Below, one piece after another: positions 1-7,464 of a stretch of DNA of 54,893 nt. A program made the position numbers and the translations under genes. The stretch comes from UBA11540 sp045536425 (lineage in GTDB: Bacteria > Bacillota > Clostridia > Oscillospirales > Ruminococcaceae). How positions within the stretch are numbered: the first letter of the stretch is position 1; each line of letters begins with the position of its first letter. The stretch covers positions 1 to 54,893 of the forward strand of contig JAZSNN010000021.1 of NCBI GenBank assembly GCA_045536425.1, given 5' to 3'. The notes below the pieces were generated by a model. That model had not been told where the DNA came from and did not search any database. It was given only the letters and a program-made list of their open reading frames with translations.

Positions 1-11
1 TTTTCTTTCAT
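1..11 (-). CDS. Start of a gene running off the left edge (possible IS200 TnpA)
   Basis: The minus strand has AAGGAGG followed by a short spacer and ATG AAA GAA, which is a near-ideal translation start. Only three full codons lie inside the window. Met-Lys-Glu is compatible with clostridial IS200 TnpA (Y1 transposase) N-termini but does not identify one. The leader hairpins just upstream are the main reason for suspecting a transposase. Confidence 0.4.
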
Positions 12-20
12 GGTTAGGAC

Positions 21-76
21 CTCCTTGATATATTTTTGTTGGGTTGGCGAACCTCAACTTCAAATATATCAAGGAG
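21..76 (-). promoter_or_regulatory. Hairpin that masks a Shine-Dalgarno sequence
   Basis: A 15-bp perfect inverted repeat pairs 21-35 with 62-76, and an inner stem (about 39-46 with 50-58) extends it. On the minus strand the 3' arm contains AAGGAG, the ribosome-binding site of the gene starting at 11, and the 5' arm is its exact complement. The mRNA would therefore hide its own ribosome site, which fits low translation of a transposase gene. Confidence 0.65.
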
Positions 77-146
77 TTTTTATTATGTCCATAGCTAAAG
101 CTCTCTTTCCCACTGGCAGAGCCAGTGGTTGCTCAACTAAATATGA

Positions 147-174
147 AAAAGGAAGGTCAAAAGACCTTCCTTTT
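147..174 (-). terminator. Terminator of icd
   Basis: A 12-bp perfect stem (147-158 with 163-174) with a 4-nt loop begins just past the icd stop codon and is followed on the minus strand by a T run. Confidence 0.85.
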
Positions 175-175
175 G

Positions 176-1333
176 TTAAAGCTTTTCGATTGTTCTCATT
201 ACGTAGTTTCCGTATTCTTCACAGGTCGCACCTGTATCTCTTCCGGTCATAACGAGAGCCTTTTCCTCATACATACAGATATCAAGCGCTCTTTCAAACT
301 TGTCAGCTTCTGCCTGATAACCGATGTGTGAAAGCAAAAGAACAGCAGCGCGAAGCATAGAACAAGGGTCAGCGTACTTATCTCTACCCTCTTCAACCAT
401 TCTGGGTGCAGAACCGTGAATAGCCTCAAACATCGCATACTGTTTACCGATATTCGCACTACCCGCAGTACCAACACCGCCTTGGAACTCAGCAGCCTCA
501 TCTGTGATGATGTCGCCATAGAGGTTGGGAAGAATGAACACTTTGAAGTCCTTTCTTCTCTTTTCGTCTATGAGTTTAGCGGTGGTTATATCAATATACC
601 AGTCATCTGTTGTGATTTCGGGGTACTCCTTGCCAATGTTCTGACAAAGCTTTAAAAACTTTCCGTCGGTGGTCTTTACAACGTTAGCCTTTGTTATGAT
701 AGACACTCTGTCTTTTCCGTTGTTCTTTGCATACTCATACGCAAGACGCGCAATACGCTCAGTACCCTCTGTTGTTGTAACGGTAAAGTCAAAAGCAAGA
801 TCCTCATCAACTTCAACGCCACAAGAGCCCAGTGTGTAACTTCCCTCGGTGTTCTCTCTAAAGAATGTCCAATCTATGCCCTTATCGGGAACCTTAACGG
901 GTCTTACGTTTGCAAACAAATCGAGTTCTTTACGCATTGCGACGTTTGCACTCTCGATGTTAGGCCACTTATCGCCCGCGCGGGGTGTAGTTGTTGGACC
1001 CTTGAGAATAACGTCACAAAGCTTTAGTTCTGCAAGGACATCGTCAGGTATTGCCTTTCCTGCTTCTACGCGGTTTTCGATTGTAAGTCCGTCTATAACG
1101 CGAAACTCTATTTTTCCTTTCGCGACTTCGTCTTTGAGCAAAAACTCAAGAACGCGCTGTGCCTGATTTGTAATAACAGGTCCTATTCCGTCGCCACCGC
1201 AAACTCCGATAACAACTTTATCGAGCTTTGCATAATCTTTAAAATCCTTGACGGATTTTATGTTTTCAACTCTTTTTAGCTGTGCTTCAACAAGTGCTTT
1301 GAACTTTTCAACAGCTACTTCAACTTTTCCCAT
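176..1333 (-). CDS. icd: Isocitrate dehydrogenase (isocitrate/isopropylmalate family)
   Basis: This 385-aa cytoplasmic enzyme belongs to the beta-decarboxylating dehydrogenase family and most likely converts isocitrate to 2-oxoglutarate with NAD(P). The motif RENTEG near residue 160 is typical of isocitrate dehydrogenases, while isopropylmalate dehydrogenases carry a different sequence there. The metal-binding stretch NLYGDIITDEAAEF and the cofactor-loop region AIHGSAP are present. About 40 extra residues precede the usual N-terminus. The gene has its own sigma-A promoter and terminator. Citrate synthase lies about 6 kb away, which supports a role in making 2-oxoglutarate for glutamate. No aconitase gene is in the window. 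Cofactor preference cannot be read with certainty. Confidence 0.88.
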   Translation of the reverse strand: MGKVEVAVEKFKALVEAQLKRVENIKSVKDFKDYAKLDKVVIGVCGGDGIGPVITNQAQRVLEFLLKDEVAKGKIEFRVIDGLTIENRVEAGKAIPDDVLAELKLCDVILKGPTTTPRAGDKWPNIESANVAMRKELDLFANVRPVKVPDKGIDWTFFRENTEGSYTLGSCGVEVDEDLAFDFTVTTTEGTERIARLAYEYAKNNGKDRVSIITKANVVKTTDGKFLKLCQNIGKEYPEITTDDWYIDITTAKLIDEKRRKDFKVFILPNLYGDIITDEAAEFQGGVGTAGSANIGKQYAMFEAIHGSAPRMVEEGRDKYADPCSMLRAAVLLLSHIGYQAEADKFERALDICMYEEKALVMTGRDTGATCEEYGNYVMRTIEKL

Positions 1334-1371
1334 AATTTGTGATGCTCCTAACTATTAGTATACATTACGAT

Positions 1372-1400
1372 ATTATCGCAGATACTAATGTTATTGTCAA
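1372..1400 (-). promoter_or_regulatory. Sigma-A promoter of icd
   Basis: On the minus strand TTGACA (1400-1395) is followed by a 17-bp spacer and GATAAT (1377-1372), about 40 bp upstream of the icd ATG. Confidence 0.75.
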
Positions 1401-1404
1401 TACT

Positions 1405-1971
1405 TCATATATCTATTTCTGTATAATTTCCAAACAAATTGCGGTCCAACATATGCGCGGACACTATAACTAGCTTGTCTTTGGTATATTCGAGAACGAT
1501 ATTTATTGCAGTTTTACAGGTCTCTTCATCCAATCCTTTAAAAGCCTCGTCAAGAAGCAAAATATCAGCATTGAAAACGAGTGCTCTTGCAAGAGCAACT
1601 CTCCTCTGCATACCTCCGCTAAGTCCCTTTGGATAGCTGTCGAGTTCATTAGAGAGCCCTAGCTTTGCCAAAACCTCCTTGCAAAGACGTGCATCGTCTT
1701 GAGTCTGGTGTGTAACACAAAACACATTCTCAAAAACCGAAAAATCCGGAAAGAGTCTGTCTTCCTGAAACATATAGGAAACCTTTTCCCCTTCGAGATC
1801 CACCTTTCCAGAATCAGGTTTTAATACACCCGCTATGACATTAAAAAGTGTTGTTTTTCCTTTTCCCGAAGCACCGTTGATGACGTATATACCATTATCC
1901 TTAAAGAGACAGTTAAAGCTATCAAAAATCAGCTTATCGCCAAATCTAACAGTTAGATTTTCGATTTTCAT
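1405..1971 (-). CDS. ABC transporter ATP-binding protein (TauB/SsuB type)
   Basis: This is the cytoplasmic ATPase of an importer. It has Walker A (GASGKGKT), a Q-loop region (MFQEDRLFPDFS), the ABC signature LSGGMQRR and Walker B (ILLLDEA). At 188 aa it is shorter than the usual 240-260 aa of TauB/SsuB proteins and ends soon after the H-loop region (VSAHMLD), so it lacks the C-terminal extension while the nucleotide-binding motifs are intact. The ATG overlaps the permease stop codon by 4 bp and has a GGAGG-type ribosome site. It is the last gene of a four-gene operon with a Crp/Fnr regulator, binding lipoprotein and permease. Similarity alone does not show the substrate. Confidence 0.9.
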   Translation of the reverse strand: MKIENLTVRFGDKLIFDSFNCLFKDNGIYVINGASGKGKTTLFNVIAGVLKPDSGKVDLEGEKVSYMFQEDRLFPDFSVFENVFCVTHQTQDDARLCKEVLAKLGLSNELDSYPKGLSGGMQRRVALARALVFNADILLLDEAFKGLDEETCKTAINIVLEYTKDKLVIVSAHMLDRNLFGNYTEIDI

Positions 1972-2738
1972 CTTCTACCCCTCCCCATATATCTCTCTGT
2001 AAGGAATTTCAGTAGGTATTGAATTCCCGCACTGAGAACTATAATAGTAATTGTCCACGCAAACATCTCTTCTGTTTCTAGATAGACCTTAGCATCATTT
2101 AAATATGCACCTATTGCATTTTTAGGTGAGGCAATAACCTCGGCTGCAATACCTGCTTTCCAACCTAATCCTGCCGCAGAAGTAAGTGAAGATATGAAAA
2201 AAGGACGAAGATGCGGGATATATATATAGTTTATAAACTTCTTCTGTGTAAAGCAGTAGCACTTGCCAACCTCAACAAGCTTTTTATCAACCGTAGATAT
2301 ACCCTCGTGCATATTAGCCCAAACAATAGGTATCACCATAACCGCAGTGACAAAAGCCGCTAAATTAGCGCTTTTTACCCACACAAGTGCCATTATTATA
2401 AAAGAAGCGACAGGGGTGGATTTTATAACATTCAGTGGCAAACTCAAAAGATGATTAAAGATGTTGACCTTTGCAGTTAAAATTGCAAAAACTAGGGCTA
2501 TTATCGTTCCTGAGACTATACCAAGGATAATTTTTGAAAACGAAAGTGCAACTGATATCCAATATTTTTCAGTAGAAGCAAGCTCCACTAGTTTTTCAAA
2601 AACCGAAATCGGTGACGGAAGCAAAATCTGCATATCAACCGTCACGGAAATTATATGCCAAATTAGCAGCCAAAATAAAATGGCTGCTAATTTCATAATC
2701 GAATTGTAAATCTTACTTTTTATAGTAGAGTTTTTCAT
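1968..2738 (-). CDS. ABC transporter permease (SsuC/TauC type)
   Basis: This 256-aa inner-membrane permease belongs to the BPD_transp_1 family. It has a first hydrophobic segment at about residues 16-34 and several later ones. The cytoplasmic coupling-loop region is around ANMHEGISTVDKKLVEVGKCY, with the helix-turn typical of SsuC-like proteins. The start was placed at the ATG at 2738 because GGAGG lies just upstream; a longer in-frame extension to 2798 has no ribosome site. The gene overlaps the end of the binding-protein gene by 26 bp and the ATPase gene by 4 bp, so translation of the three is probably coupled. Confidence 0.9.
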   Translation of the reverse strand: MKNSTIKSKIYNSIMKLAAILFWLLIWHIISVTVDMQILLPSPISVFEKLVELASTEKYWISVALSFSKIILGIVSGTIIALVFAILTAKVNIFNHLLSLPLNVIKSTPVASFIIMALVWVKSANLAAFVTAVMVIPIVWANMHEGISTVDKKLVEVGKCYCFTQKKFINYIYIPHLRPFFISSLTSAAGLGWKAGIAAEVIASPKNAIGAYLNDAKVYLETEEMFAWTITIIVLSAGIQYLLKFLTERYMGRGRR

Positions 2739-3705
2739 CGGGAACCTTTCCTCCGACAGACTTTGGATTTGCGTTGAAAAGAACCTCAAAATATGCATTT
2801 ACATAATTTTGCATCTTGTCGCCGTCGATATAAACTATATTACAGTTTGGAAGTGCAATCTCTGCAACATTTTTCGCCATAATTTCATACTTTTCGGAAA
2901 GTTCTGCGGTTTCTGTGACATTTGAAACAGCATAGTTTGCAGATTCTTCATATTCTTTCAAGAACTTCTCAACAGCCTCGGGGTTTTGTTCAACAAATTC
3001 CTTGCGAGCTATGATACATCCCATAACAAGTTCACTATCAGAAACCTTTGCCCACTCCTCTGTTATGTTAACAGAAACCTTGAGCGTATCGTTTTTGAGA
3101 AGCATATTGGTTACAAAAGGCTCTGGCAAAAGCGCAATAACGCTTTTCTCAGATGCAAATACCGGTGCAACCTCCGCGTGTTCGGATTTATATATGATTT
3201 CTACATCTGTTTCGGGGTCAATGCCGTTTTCTTTAAGCAAGAAATTGAGTACATATTCGGGAGAAGCGCCTTGACCGGAAGAATATATAGTCTTGCCCTT
3301 CAAATCGGCAATAGAAGAAATCTCTGCGTTCTTGGTAACTATGTACAGATTTCCAAGGGTGTTAGCTGCGAGCATTACAACCTGTCCTTCGGTTTTACTG
3401 TAAAGTGCTGCGGCAAGATTTGTGGGAGCCGCAACAATATCTGCTTCCTTGTTGAGAATCTTTGCGCTAACCTCATCAGCAGCAGATGCCAAGGTGAAGT
3501 TGTAGTCATTCGAGGAAAGACCGTTAGCATCCTTTTCCATCAGTTGCAGTGCGCCAAGTCCTGTAGGGCCTTTCAAAACAGTTATGTTTATCTTCGCCTT
3601 CTCTATTTCAACAGACGATGTAGCATCAGAAGATGTTTCTCCCTGACAACCAACACACAACACACCGATAACCAGTGCAAGTATCAAAGCAATAATTTTT
3701 TTCAT
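2713..3705 (-). CDS. ABC transporter substrate-binding lipoprotein (NMT1/SsuA-like)
   Basis: This 330-aa protein has a lipoprotein signal peptide with lipobox LCVGC, so Cys20 would be lipidated and the protein tethered outside the membrane. The mature part looks like the NMT1/THI5-like and SsuA-like binding proteins. These usually bind small organic molecules such as sulfonates, nitrate, bicarbonate, thiamine precursors or related compounds. No motif fixes the ligand. The start has AAGAGG eight bases upstream, and that site overlaps the end of the regulator gene. It forms one transport system with the next two genes downstream. Confidence 0.88.
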   Translation of the reverse strand: MKKIIALILALVIGVLCVGCQGETSSDATSSVEIEKAKINITVLKGPTGLGALQLMEKDANGLSSNDYNFTLASAADEVSAKILNKEADIVAAPTNLAAALYSKTEGQVVMLAANTLGNLYIVTKNAEISSIADLKGKTIYSSGQGASPEYVLNFLLKENGIDPETDVEIIYKSEHAEVAPVFASEKSVIALLPEPFVTNMLLKNDTLKVSVNITEEWAKVSDSELVMGCIIARKEFVEQNPEAVEKFLKEYEESANYAVSNVTETAELSEKYEIMAKNVAEIALPNCNIVYIDGDKMQNYVNAYFEVLFNANPKSVGGKVPDEKLYYKK

Positions 3706-3706
3706 T

Positions 3707-4378
3707 TTAAAAACCTCTTTTCTTTAGTTTATCAATATCATCAATAATGATGTTTTTTCCGTTACGGGTTATAATTTTTTCTCGCTCCAATTCTTCTAAA
3801 GAACGGTAAAGCGATGCGCGCCCCATATCAAGAGTTTTCGAGAGCTCCACCATACTTTTGACACGGCAAATAATCTTTCCGTCAGCTTCAATCGCTCTGT
3901 CCAAAAGAAACCGAACAAGCTTTTCACAAGTATCCGGAGCGGTAAACTCGTCAATTTTCTTGTTTAGAAATTCTATTCTTCCGCTCAAAAATCTTATATA
4001 ATTGAGAGCAAAAATTGAATTCTCCGCAAGCATATCCTTGAATTCTTCAAAAGGTATGAACATAACGGTACAATTGCCTTTGGCAAGAATCACAGACACG
4101 TACTCCTTTTTATCAGCAAAAAGCGCAGCGGCACCGAAAAAGCCACTAGGGCCTATTCTGTTTAGCATAACCGACTTGGATTCGTCCTTGTATACCTCGA
4201 CGTTTCCACAAAGGACTATTGCAATAGAATCGTTGAACCTACTTCGAGTGCATACGGCTTCATTATTCAAATAGTTTTGAACGGTGTACCTGTTTTCGAG
4301 CATTTTAAAGATTGTTTCTGAATCTATACCTTCAAACAAGGTACAATGACGCAAAGCCAAAAGATATTCAATAATCAA
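3707..4378 (-). CDS. Crp/Fnr-family transcription regulator
   Basis: This 223-aa protein has an N-terminal cyclic-nucleotide-binding-type beta-barrel (about residues 10-120), a long dimerisation helix and a C-terminal winged helix-turn-helix (about 165-215, including LSKTLDMGRASLYRSLEEL). The four-cysteine pattern of Fnr iron-sulfur proteins is absent, so it is not an obvious oxygen sensor of that kind. The start is TTG, chosen because GGAGG lies eight bases upstream. One base separates its stop from the start of the binding-protein gene. A perfect palindrome overlapping its promoter suggests that it represses or controls its own operon, and it is probably the sensor for the transported compound or its metabolite. 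Confidence 0.88.
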   Translation of the reverse strand: MIIEYLLALRHCTLFEGIDSETIFKMLENRYTVQNYLNNEAVCTRSRFNDSIAIVLCGNVEVYKDESKSVMLNRIGPSGFFGAAALFADKKEYVSVILAKGNCTVMFIPFEEFKDMLAENSIFALNYIRFLSGRIEFLNKKIDEFTAPDTCEKLVRFLLDRAIEADGKIICRVKSMVELSKTLDMGRASLYRSLEELEREKIITRNGKNIIIDDIDKLKKRGF

Positions 4379-4392
4379 AATTACGTCCTCCG

Positions 4393-4416
4393 AAAGTGTA
4401 TCATTTGGTACACTTT
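4393..4416. promoter_or_regulatory. Palindromic operator, probably for the Crp/Fnr regulator
   Basis: AAAGTGTA-N8-TACACTTT is a perfect inverted repeat with 8-bp arms. Its size and GTGTA/TACAC half-sites resemble Crp/Fnr family sites. It lies immediately downstream of the -10 box of the regulator promoter and just before the ribosome site, a position that suits repression. Binding by the adjacent regulator is inferred. Confidence 0.7.
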
Positions 4417-4417
4417 G

Positions 4418-4446
4418 ATTTTACTATACTCTTTTTCATTTGTCAA
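4418..4446 (-). promoter_or_regulatory. Sigma-A promoter of the regulator-transporter operon
   Basis: On the minus strand TTGACA (4446-4441), a 17-bp spacer and TAAAAT (4423-4418) form a near-consensus promoter reading into the Crp/Fnr gene. Confidence 0.85.
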
Positions 4447-4456
4447 GAAAAATTTA

Positions 4457-4481
4457 AAAAGCAGGGGGTTACCCTGCTTTT
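4457..4481 (-). terminator. Terminator after the DUF1540 gene
   Basis: A 10-bp stem (4457-4466 with 4472-4481) with a 5-nt loop ends in A and T runs on either side. It stops transcripts from the DUF1540 gene before the next promoter. Confidence 0.85.
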
Positions 4482-4486
4482 CGTGG

Positions 4487-4660
4487 TTATTTTTTTGCAC
4501 GGAAGGAATTACAATCTGTGCATTCTACCATTGTGGGATTTGCTTCGTGTGTGCCGACAGAAATTTTATCAAGTGTACAATAGTTTTCTTTCTGCGCGTG
4601 GTGTTCACACTGACTAACGGTACATCCGATAGATTTGTTACAATCGTGACAATTAGGCAT
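4487..4660 (-). CDS. Small cysteine-rich DUF1540 protein
   Basis: This 57-aa open frame starts MPNCHDCNKSIGCTVSQC and ends just before a terminator. It has seven cysteines, arranged as CxxC-x5-C-x4-C near the N-terminus, a single Cys mid-protein and a final CxxC. This is the pattern of the DUF1540 family of small clostridial proteins, which probably bind metal and whose role is unknown. The ATG has GGAGA eight bases upstream. DUF1540 proteins often occur as single short genes, as here. Confidence 0.85.
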   Translation of the reverse strand: MPNCHDCNKSIGCTVSQCEHHAQKENYCTLDKISVGTHEANPTMVECTDCNSFRAKK

Positions 4661-4733
4661 AAGTTTACTCTCCTATTATTTATTGAGCTGTGGCTCTATA
4701 ATAGTATGTACGCCCAAATTGAAATTATAAGAT

Positions 4734-5033
4734 TTAGTAGTTGTTTTTATAGCTAATATATTTTGCTGCAGCAGCGTACAAGGTACACCAATAATCAATC
4801 TCCATTCCGCCTGCTTTCAGTGTTATAATATGTTCAATGATGTTAATTACCAAAGCGAGAATGCATCCGTCTGCTATCAAATCAAAAGCCAGTCGCTTGT
4901 AATAAAGGCTCTGGTAAACGGTGATTTCTTCTTGTTTCTCATATTTCAGCTTCTGCTTTGTCTTGACAAAAAGGATAATATAGCAAACAAGCGCAATGAG
5001 CGACACTATTATCTTGCACATTTCGTAAAACAT
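4734..5033 (-). CDS. Small membrane protein of unknown function
   Basis: This 99-aa protein has a hydrophobic helix near the N-terminus (about residues 6-23), a charged middle (KTKQKLKYEKQEE) and a second hydrophobic stretch (about 49-72). I do not recognise a family. The ATG has GGGAGG eight bases upstream, which supports it as real. It is transcribed away from the VTT-domain gene and lies upstream of the DUF1540 gene on the same strand. Both ends are probably membrane-associated, with the charged loop facing one side. Confidence 0.7.
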   Translation of the reverse strand: MFYEMCKIIVSLIALVCYIILFVKTKQKLKYEKQEEITVYQSLYYKRLAFDLIADGCILALVINIIEHIITLKAGGMEIDYWCTLYAAAAKYISYKNNY

Positions 5034-5120
5034 AATGATATCCTCCCGAAATTAATAGAACTTTAAAATATTATACTACAAAAAATTAGCAAAGTACATA
5101 TTTTAAAATAAAATATTTTG

Positions 5121-5129
5121 TGCTATAAT
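5121..5129 (+). promoter_or_regulatory. Extended -10 promoter of the VTT gene
   Basis: TGC followed by TATAAT lies about 30 bp upstream of the VTT-domain gene start. No good -35 box is seen, as expected for an extended -10 promoter. Confidence 0.55.
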
Positions 5130-5158
5130 TATATCAATCTATATAAAGTGAGAAAGAT

Positions 5159-5863
5159 ATGAAAGATAAGTTTAAAGACAAAAAGCTTCTGATATACCTT
5201 ATAGGGCTGATAGTTTTTGTAGCGCTATCTGTTTTTTTGTGCATAAAGATAACACCTACAATAACTTCTCTCGCACAGGAAGAATCAAGAGAATTGTTCA
5301 AGGAAAAGATTGACAGCTTTGGTTTTGGCGGAATACTTATTATGCTTTTCATACAAATACTACAGGTGTTTGTCGCCTTCATACCGGGAGAGCCTATTGA
5401 AATTTTGATGGGCGTAATGTATGGAACGGTGGGCGGTTTACTACTCTCACTGCTTGGCTGCGCAATCGGGTCTGTTTTGGTTTTTCTTATGGTGCGAAAA
5501 TTTGGTCAACCTTTATTCGAGCTCTTTTTCGACAAGAAACATCTTGACAGGTTTGCCTTTTTGAGAAACAGCAAAAAACTCGAGCTTTTTACCTTTATCC
5601 TTTTCTTTATTCCGGGAACTCCAAAAGACGTCCTAACTTATTTTGCACCATTGACCCCCATCGACACAAAGGTTTTTATACTTATAACCGTTTTTGCAAG
5701 AATACCCTCGATAATAACCTCCACATATGTAGGGTCTTCGATTTTAGAAGGAAATCTTGTTAAAACCTTGCTCATTTTCGCCGCAACCGCAGTAATCGGT
5801 ATAGCGGGAATTATACTCGGAAACGCGATAGCAGATAAACAAAACAAGGAGAATAAGTCGTGA
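5159..5863 (+). CDS. VTT-domain membrane protein (TVP38/TMEM64 family)
   Basis: This 234-aa integral membrane protein has an N-terminal helix (about 9-29), then the VTT core with the conserved stretch FIPGEPIEILMGVMYG and later FFIPGTPKDVLTYFAPLT. The paired F-x-PG motifs are typical of TVP38/TMEM64 (SNARE-associated, DedA-like) proteins. Relatives are thought to move or scramble lipids, including undecaprenyl phosphate carriers in DedA proteins; the role here is not shown. The stop overlaps the GTG start of an oligopeptide-binding lipoprotein by 4 bp, so the two are cotranscribed. Confidence 0.88.
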   Translation: MKDKFKDKKLLIYLIGLIVFVALSVFLCIKITPTITSLAQEESRELFKEKIDSFGFGGILIMLFIQILQVFVAFIPGEPIEILMGVMYGTVGGLLLSLLGCAIGSVLVFLMVRKFGQPLFELFFDKKHLDRFAFLRNSKKLELFTFILFFIPGTPKDVLTYFAPLTPIDTKVFILITVFARIPSIITSTYVGSSILEGNLVKTLLIFAATAVIGIAGIILGNAIADKQNKENKS

Positions 5864-7413
5864 AACGTGCTCTTTCAGTACTAATCCTAATAGCACTGAT
5901 GTTCTCACTCCCGTCCTGTCGTTTCAGCGATGATGACAATATCATTCGCTACGATTTGGGTGCCGATCCAACAACCTTGGACCCACAGGCATCTAACGAC
6001 AAAGCGGGAGAAATCGTTCTTTCTCACGTTATGGAAGGACTCTTTGATAAAGATATAAACGGAAATATTGTAAATGCCTGTGCAAAAAGTTATACTGTCA
6101 GCGAAGACGGACTTGTATACACTTTTACGCTCTACGATGACCTTGCTTGGTCAAATGGAGCCAAACTTACATCCGACGATTTTCTTTTTGCTCTCACCCG
6201 CCTCTTTCTCCCGGAAACAAAGGTTTCTAATATTTCCGGATATCTCTGTATAAAAAATGCCACAAAAATATACAAAAGAGAGCTTTCTGTCGATGCACTA
6301 GGTGTTTCAGCACCAAATGAAACAACACTTGTTATAGAACTCGAATATAAGGATTCGTCGTTCCTACATACCCTCGCCTCAGTTTCAGCCTCTCCGTGTA
6401 ACAGAGAGTTCTTTGAAAAAACCAAAGGCAAATATGGCATTGACCACAAAAATATGATCTACAACAATCGTTTTGTCATCAACGATTGGAGAGCAGAAAA
6501 TTACATAACCCTTCGCCCAAACAACGATTATCGCGACCAAAAAGCTATAAAATCCGACGGTATAAACTTCTATACATACAAAAACGCTAGTGCTAAGGAA
6601 CGCTTTTTCGAAAGTACAACAGACGTTGTTGCCATCTCCCCCTACGACGTCAAATCTCTTGATTCTAGCAAGTTCAAATCTATGGAACTTTCTTGCACCA
6701 CTTGGGCACTCACCTTCAATCAAAATAACAGCGTTTTACAAAACGAAAACCTGCGAAAGGCGCTTTTACTTTGTTCTCAACAAATCGTCACAACTCCCGA
6801 CAAAGAAATCTTTTCGGTTGCTGACAGAATGTTGCCATTAGCGTTCAATTCAAAATTCGACTCCCCCGTTTTAACATCTTCACAAACAGCTTTTGAGCTA
6901 TACCAGACAGGATTAAAGGAACTAAATCTCGAAAGGCTTCCGACAATCAGCATCATCTGCCCTGACTACTATGATTTCAAGCTATATCTGACCTATCTGC
7001 AAAAAGCTTGGAACGACCAGCTCGGAGTCGCTATAAACTTTGAGGTTTTGGACGAAAGCTCATTCTACACGTCATTATATCGTGGTGATTATGATATTAT
7101 AATTATGCCTATCACGGCTGACAGCAGTGGCGAATTGGGTGTTTTAAACTCCTTTACTTCAGCGTCAGGAAACAACTATATAGGTTATAAAAACGCTGAG
7201 TTTGATTCTTTGGTTTCAAATGCCTCCCAACAAACTGTTACAGAAGACCAGATTTCTCTTCTATACGAGGCAGAAAAGCACTTGATACAATCCGCAGTGT
7301 TAACCCCAATATTCCACGAAAAAGAATATTTGGGATTGAATGTACGAGTACAAGACGTAGCCATCAATCCACTTGGCCCCGAAATAGATTTCAGCTACGC
7401 CACCAAAAAATAG
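5860..7413 (+). CDS. Orphan oligopeptide-binding lipoprotein (SBP family 5)
   Basis: This 517-aa protein begins with a lipoprotein signal (lipobox LPSC, lipid at Cys20). It continues as a family 5 solute-binding protein with the typical N-terminal start of the mature domain (RYDLGADPTTLDPQ) and the NGAKLTSDDFLFALTR segment. These proteins normally bind peptides for Opp/Dpp-type importers. No permease or ATPase genes are adjacent, so it is either served by a transporter encoded elsewhere or has a sensing role. The GTG start overlaps the stop of the VTT gene by 4 bp. A strong terminator follows. Confidence 0.88.
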   Translation: MKRALSVLILIALMFSLPSCRFSDDDNIIRYDLGADPTTLDPQASNDKAGEIVLSHVMEGLFDKDINGNIVNACAKSYTVSEDGLVYTFTLYDDLAWSNGAKLTSDDFLFALTRLFLPETKVSNISGYLCIKNATKIYKRELSVDALGVSAPNETTLVIELEYKDSSFLHTLASVSASPCNREFFEKTKGKYGIDHKNMIYNNRFVINDWRAENYITLRPNNDYRDQKAIKSDGINFYTYKNASAKERFFESTTDVVAISPYDVKSLDSSKFKSMELSCTTWALTFNQNNSVLQNENLRKALLLCSQQIVTTPDKEIFSVADRMLPLAFNSKFDSPVLTSSQTAFELYQTGLKELNLERLPTISIICPDYYDFKLYLTYLQKAWNDQLGVAINFEVLDESSFYTSLYRGDYDIIIMPITADSSGELGVLNSFTSASGNNYIGYKNAEFDSLVSNASQQTVTEDQISLLYEAEKHLIQSAVLTPIFHEKEYLGLNVRVQDVAINPLGPEIDFSYATKK

Positions 7414-7419
7414 AAATTA

Positions 7420-7450
7420 CAAAGCAGCCCGACATTGTCGGGCTGCTTTG
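7420..7450. terminator. Bidirectional terminator
   Basis: A near-perfect 13- to 15-bp GC-rich stem centred near 7435 has A and T runs at both ends. It lies between two convergent genes, the binding lipoprotein and citrate synthase, and can serve both. Confidence 0.88.
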
Positions 7451-7464
7451 TCTTATATGAGCTA

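Larger units (their letters stand above)
1..130 (-). mobile_element. Left end of an IS200/IS605-like element, cut by window edge
   Basis: Read on the minus strand this segment holds a perfect 8-bp hairpin with a 3-nt loop (110-117 with 121-128), then a long hairpin (21-35 with 62-76), then a strong Shine-Dalgarno and an ATG at 11-9 that runs off the window. A subterminal hairpin followed by a tnpA leader whose ribosome site is paired is the known layout of IS200-type left ends. Only the first codons (Met-Lys-Glu) of the reading frame are visible, so the family is inferred from architecture and not from protein similarity. The outer boundary probably lies between 129 and 146, just beyond the icd terminator. 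Confidence 0.5.

Noticed and set aside
2986..3747. A 253-aa plus-strand frame opposite the binding lipoprotein
   Set aside because: It is antisense to a clear lipoprotein gene, lacks a ribosome site and resembles nothing.
2713..4446. TPP or other riboswitch controlling the NMT1-like transporter
   Set aside because: The space before the regulator is too short and shows only a promoter and a palindrome.
4487..5033. Toxin-antitoxin pair made by the DUF1540 and small membrane protein genes
   Set aside because: The genes are separated by about 75 bp, no antitoxin fold is visible, and DUF1540 genes are common as single units.
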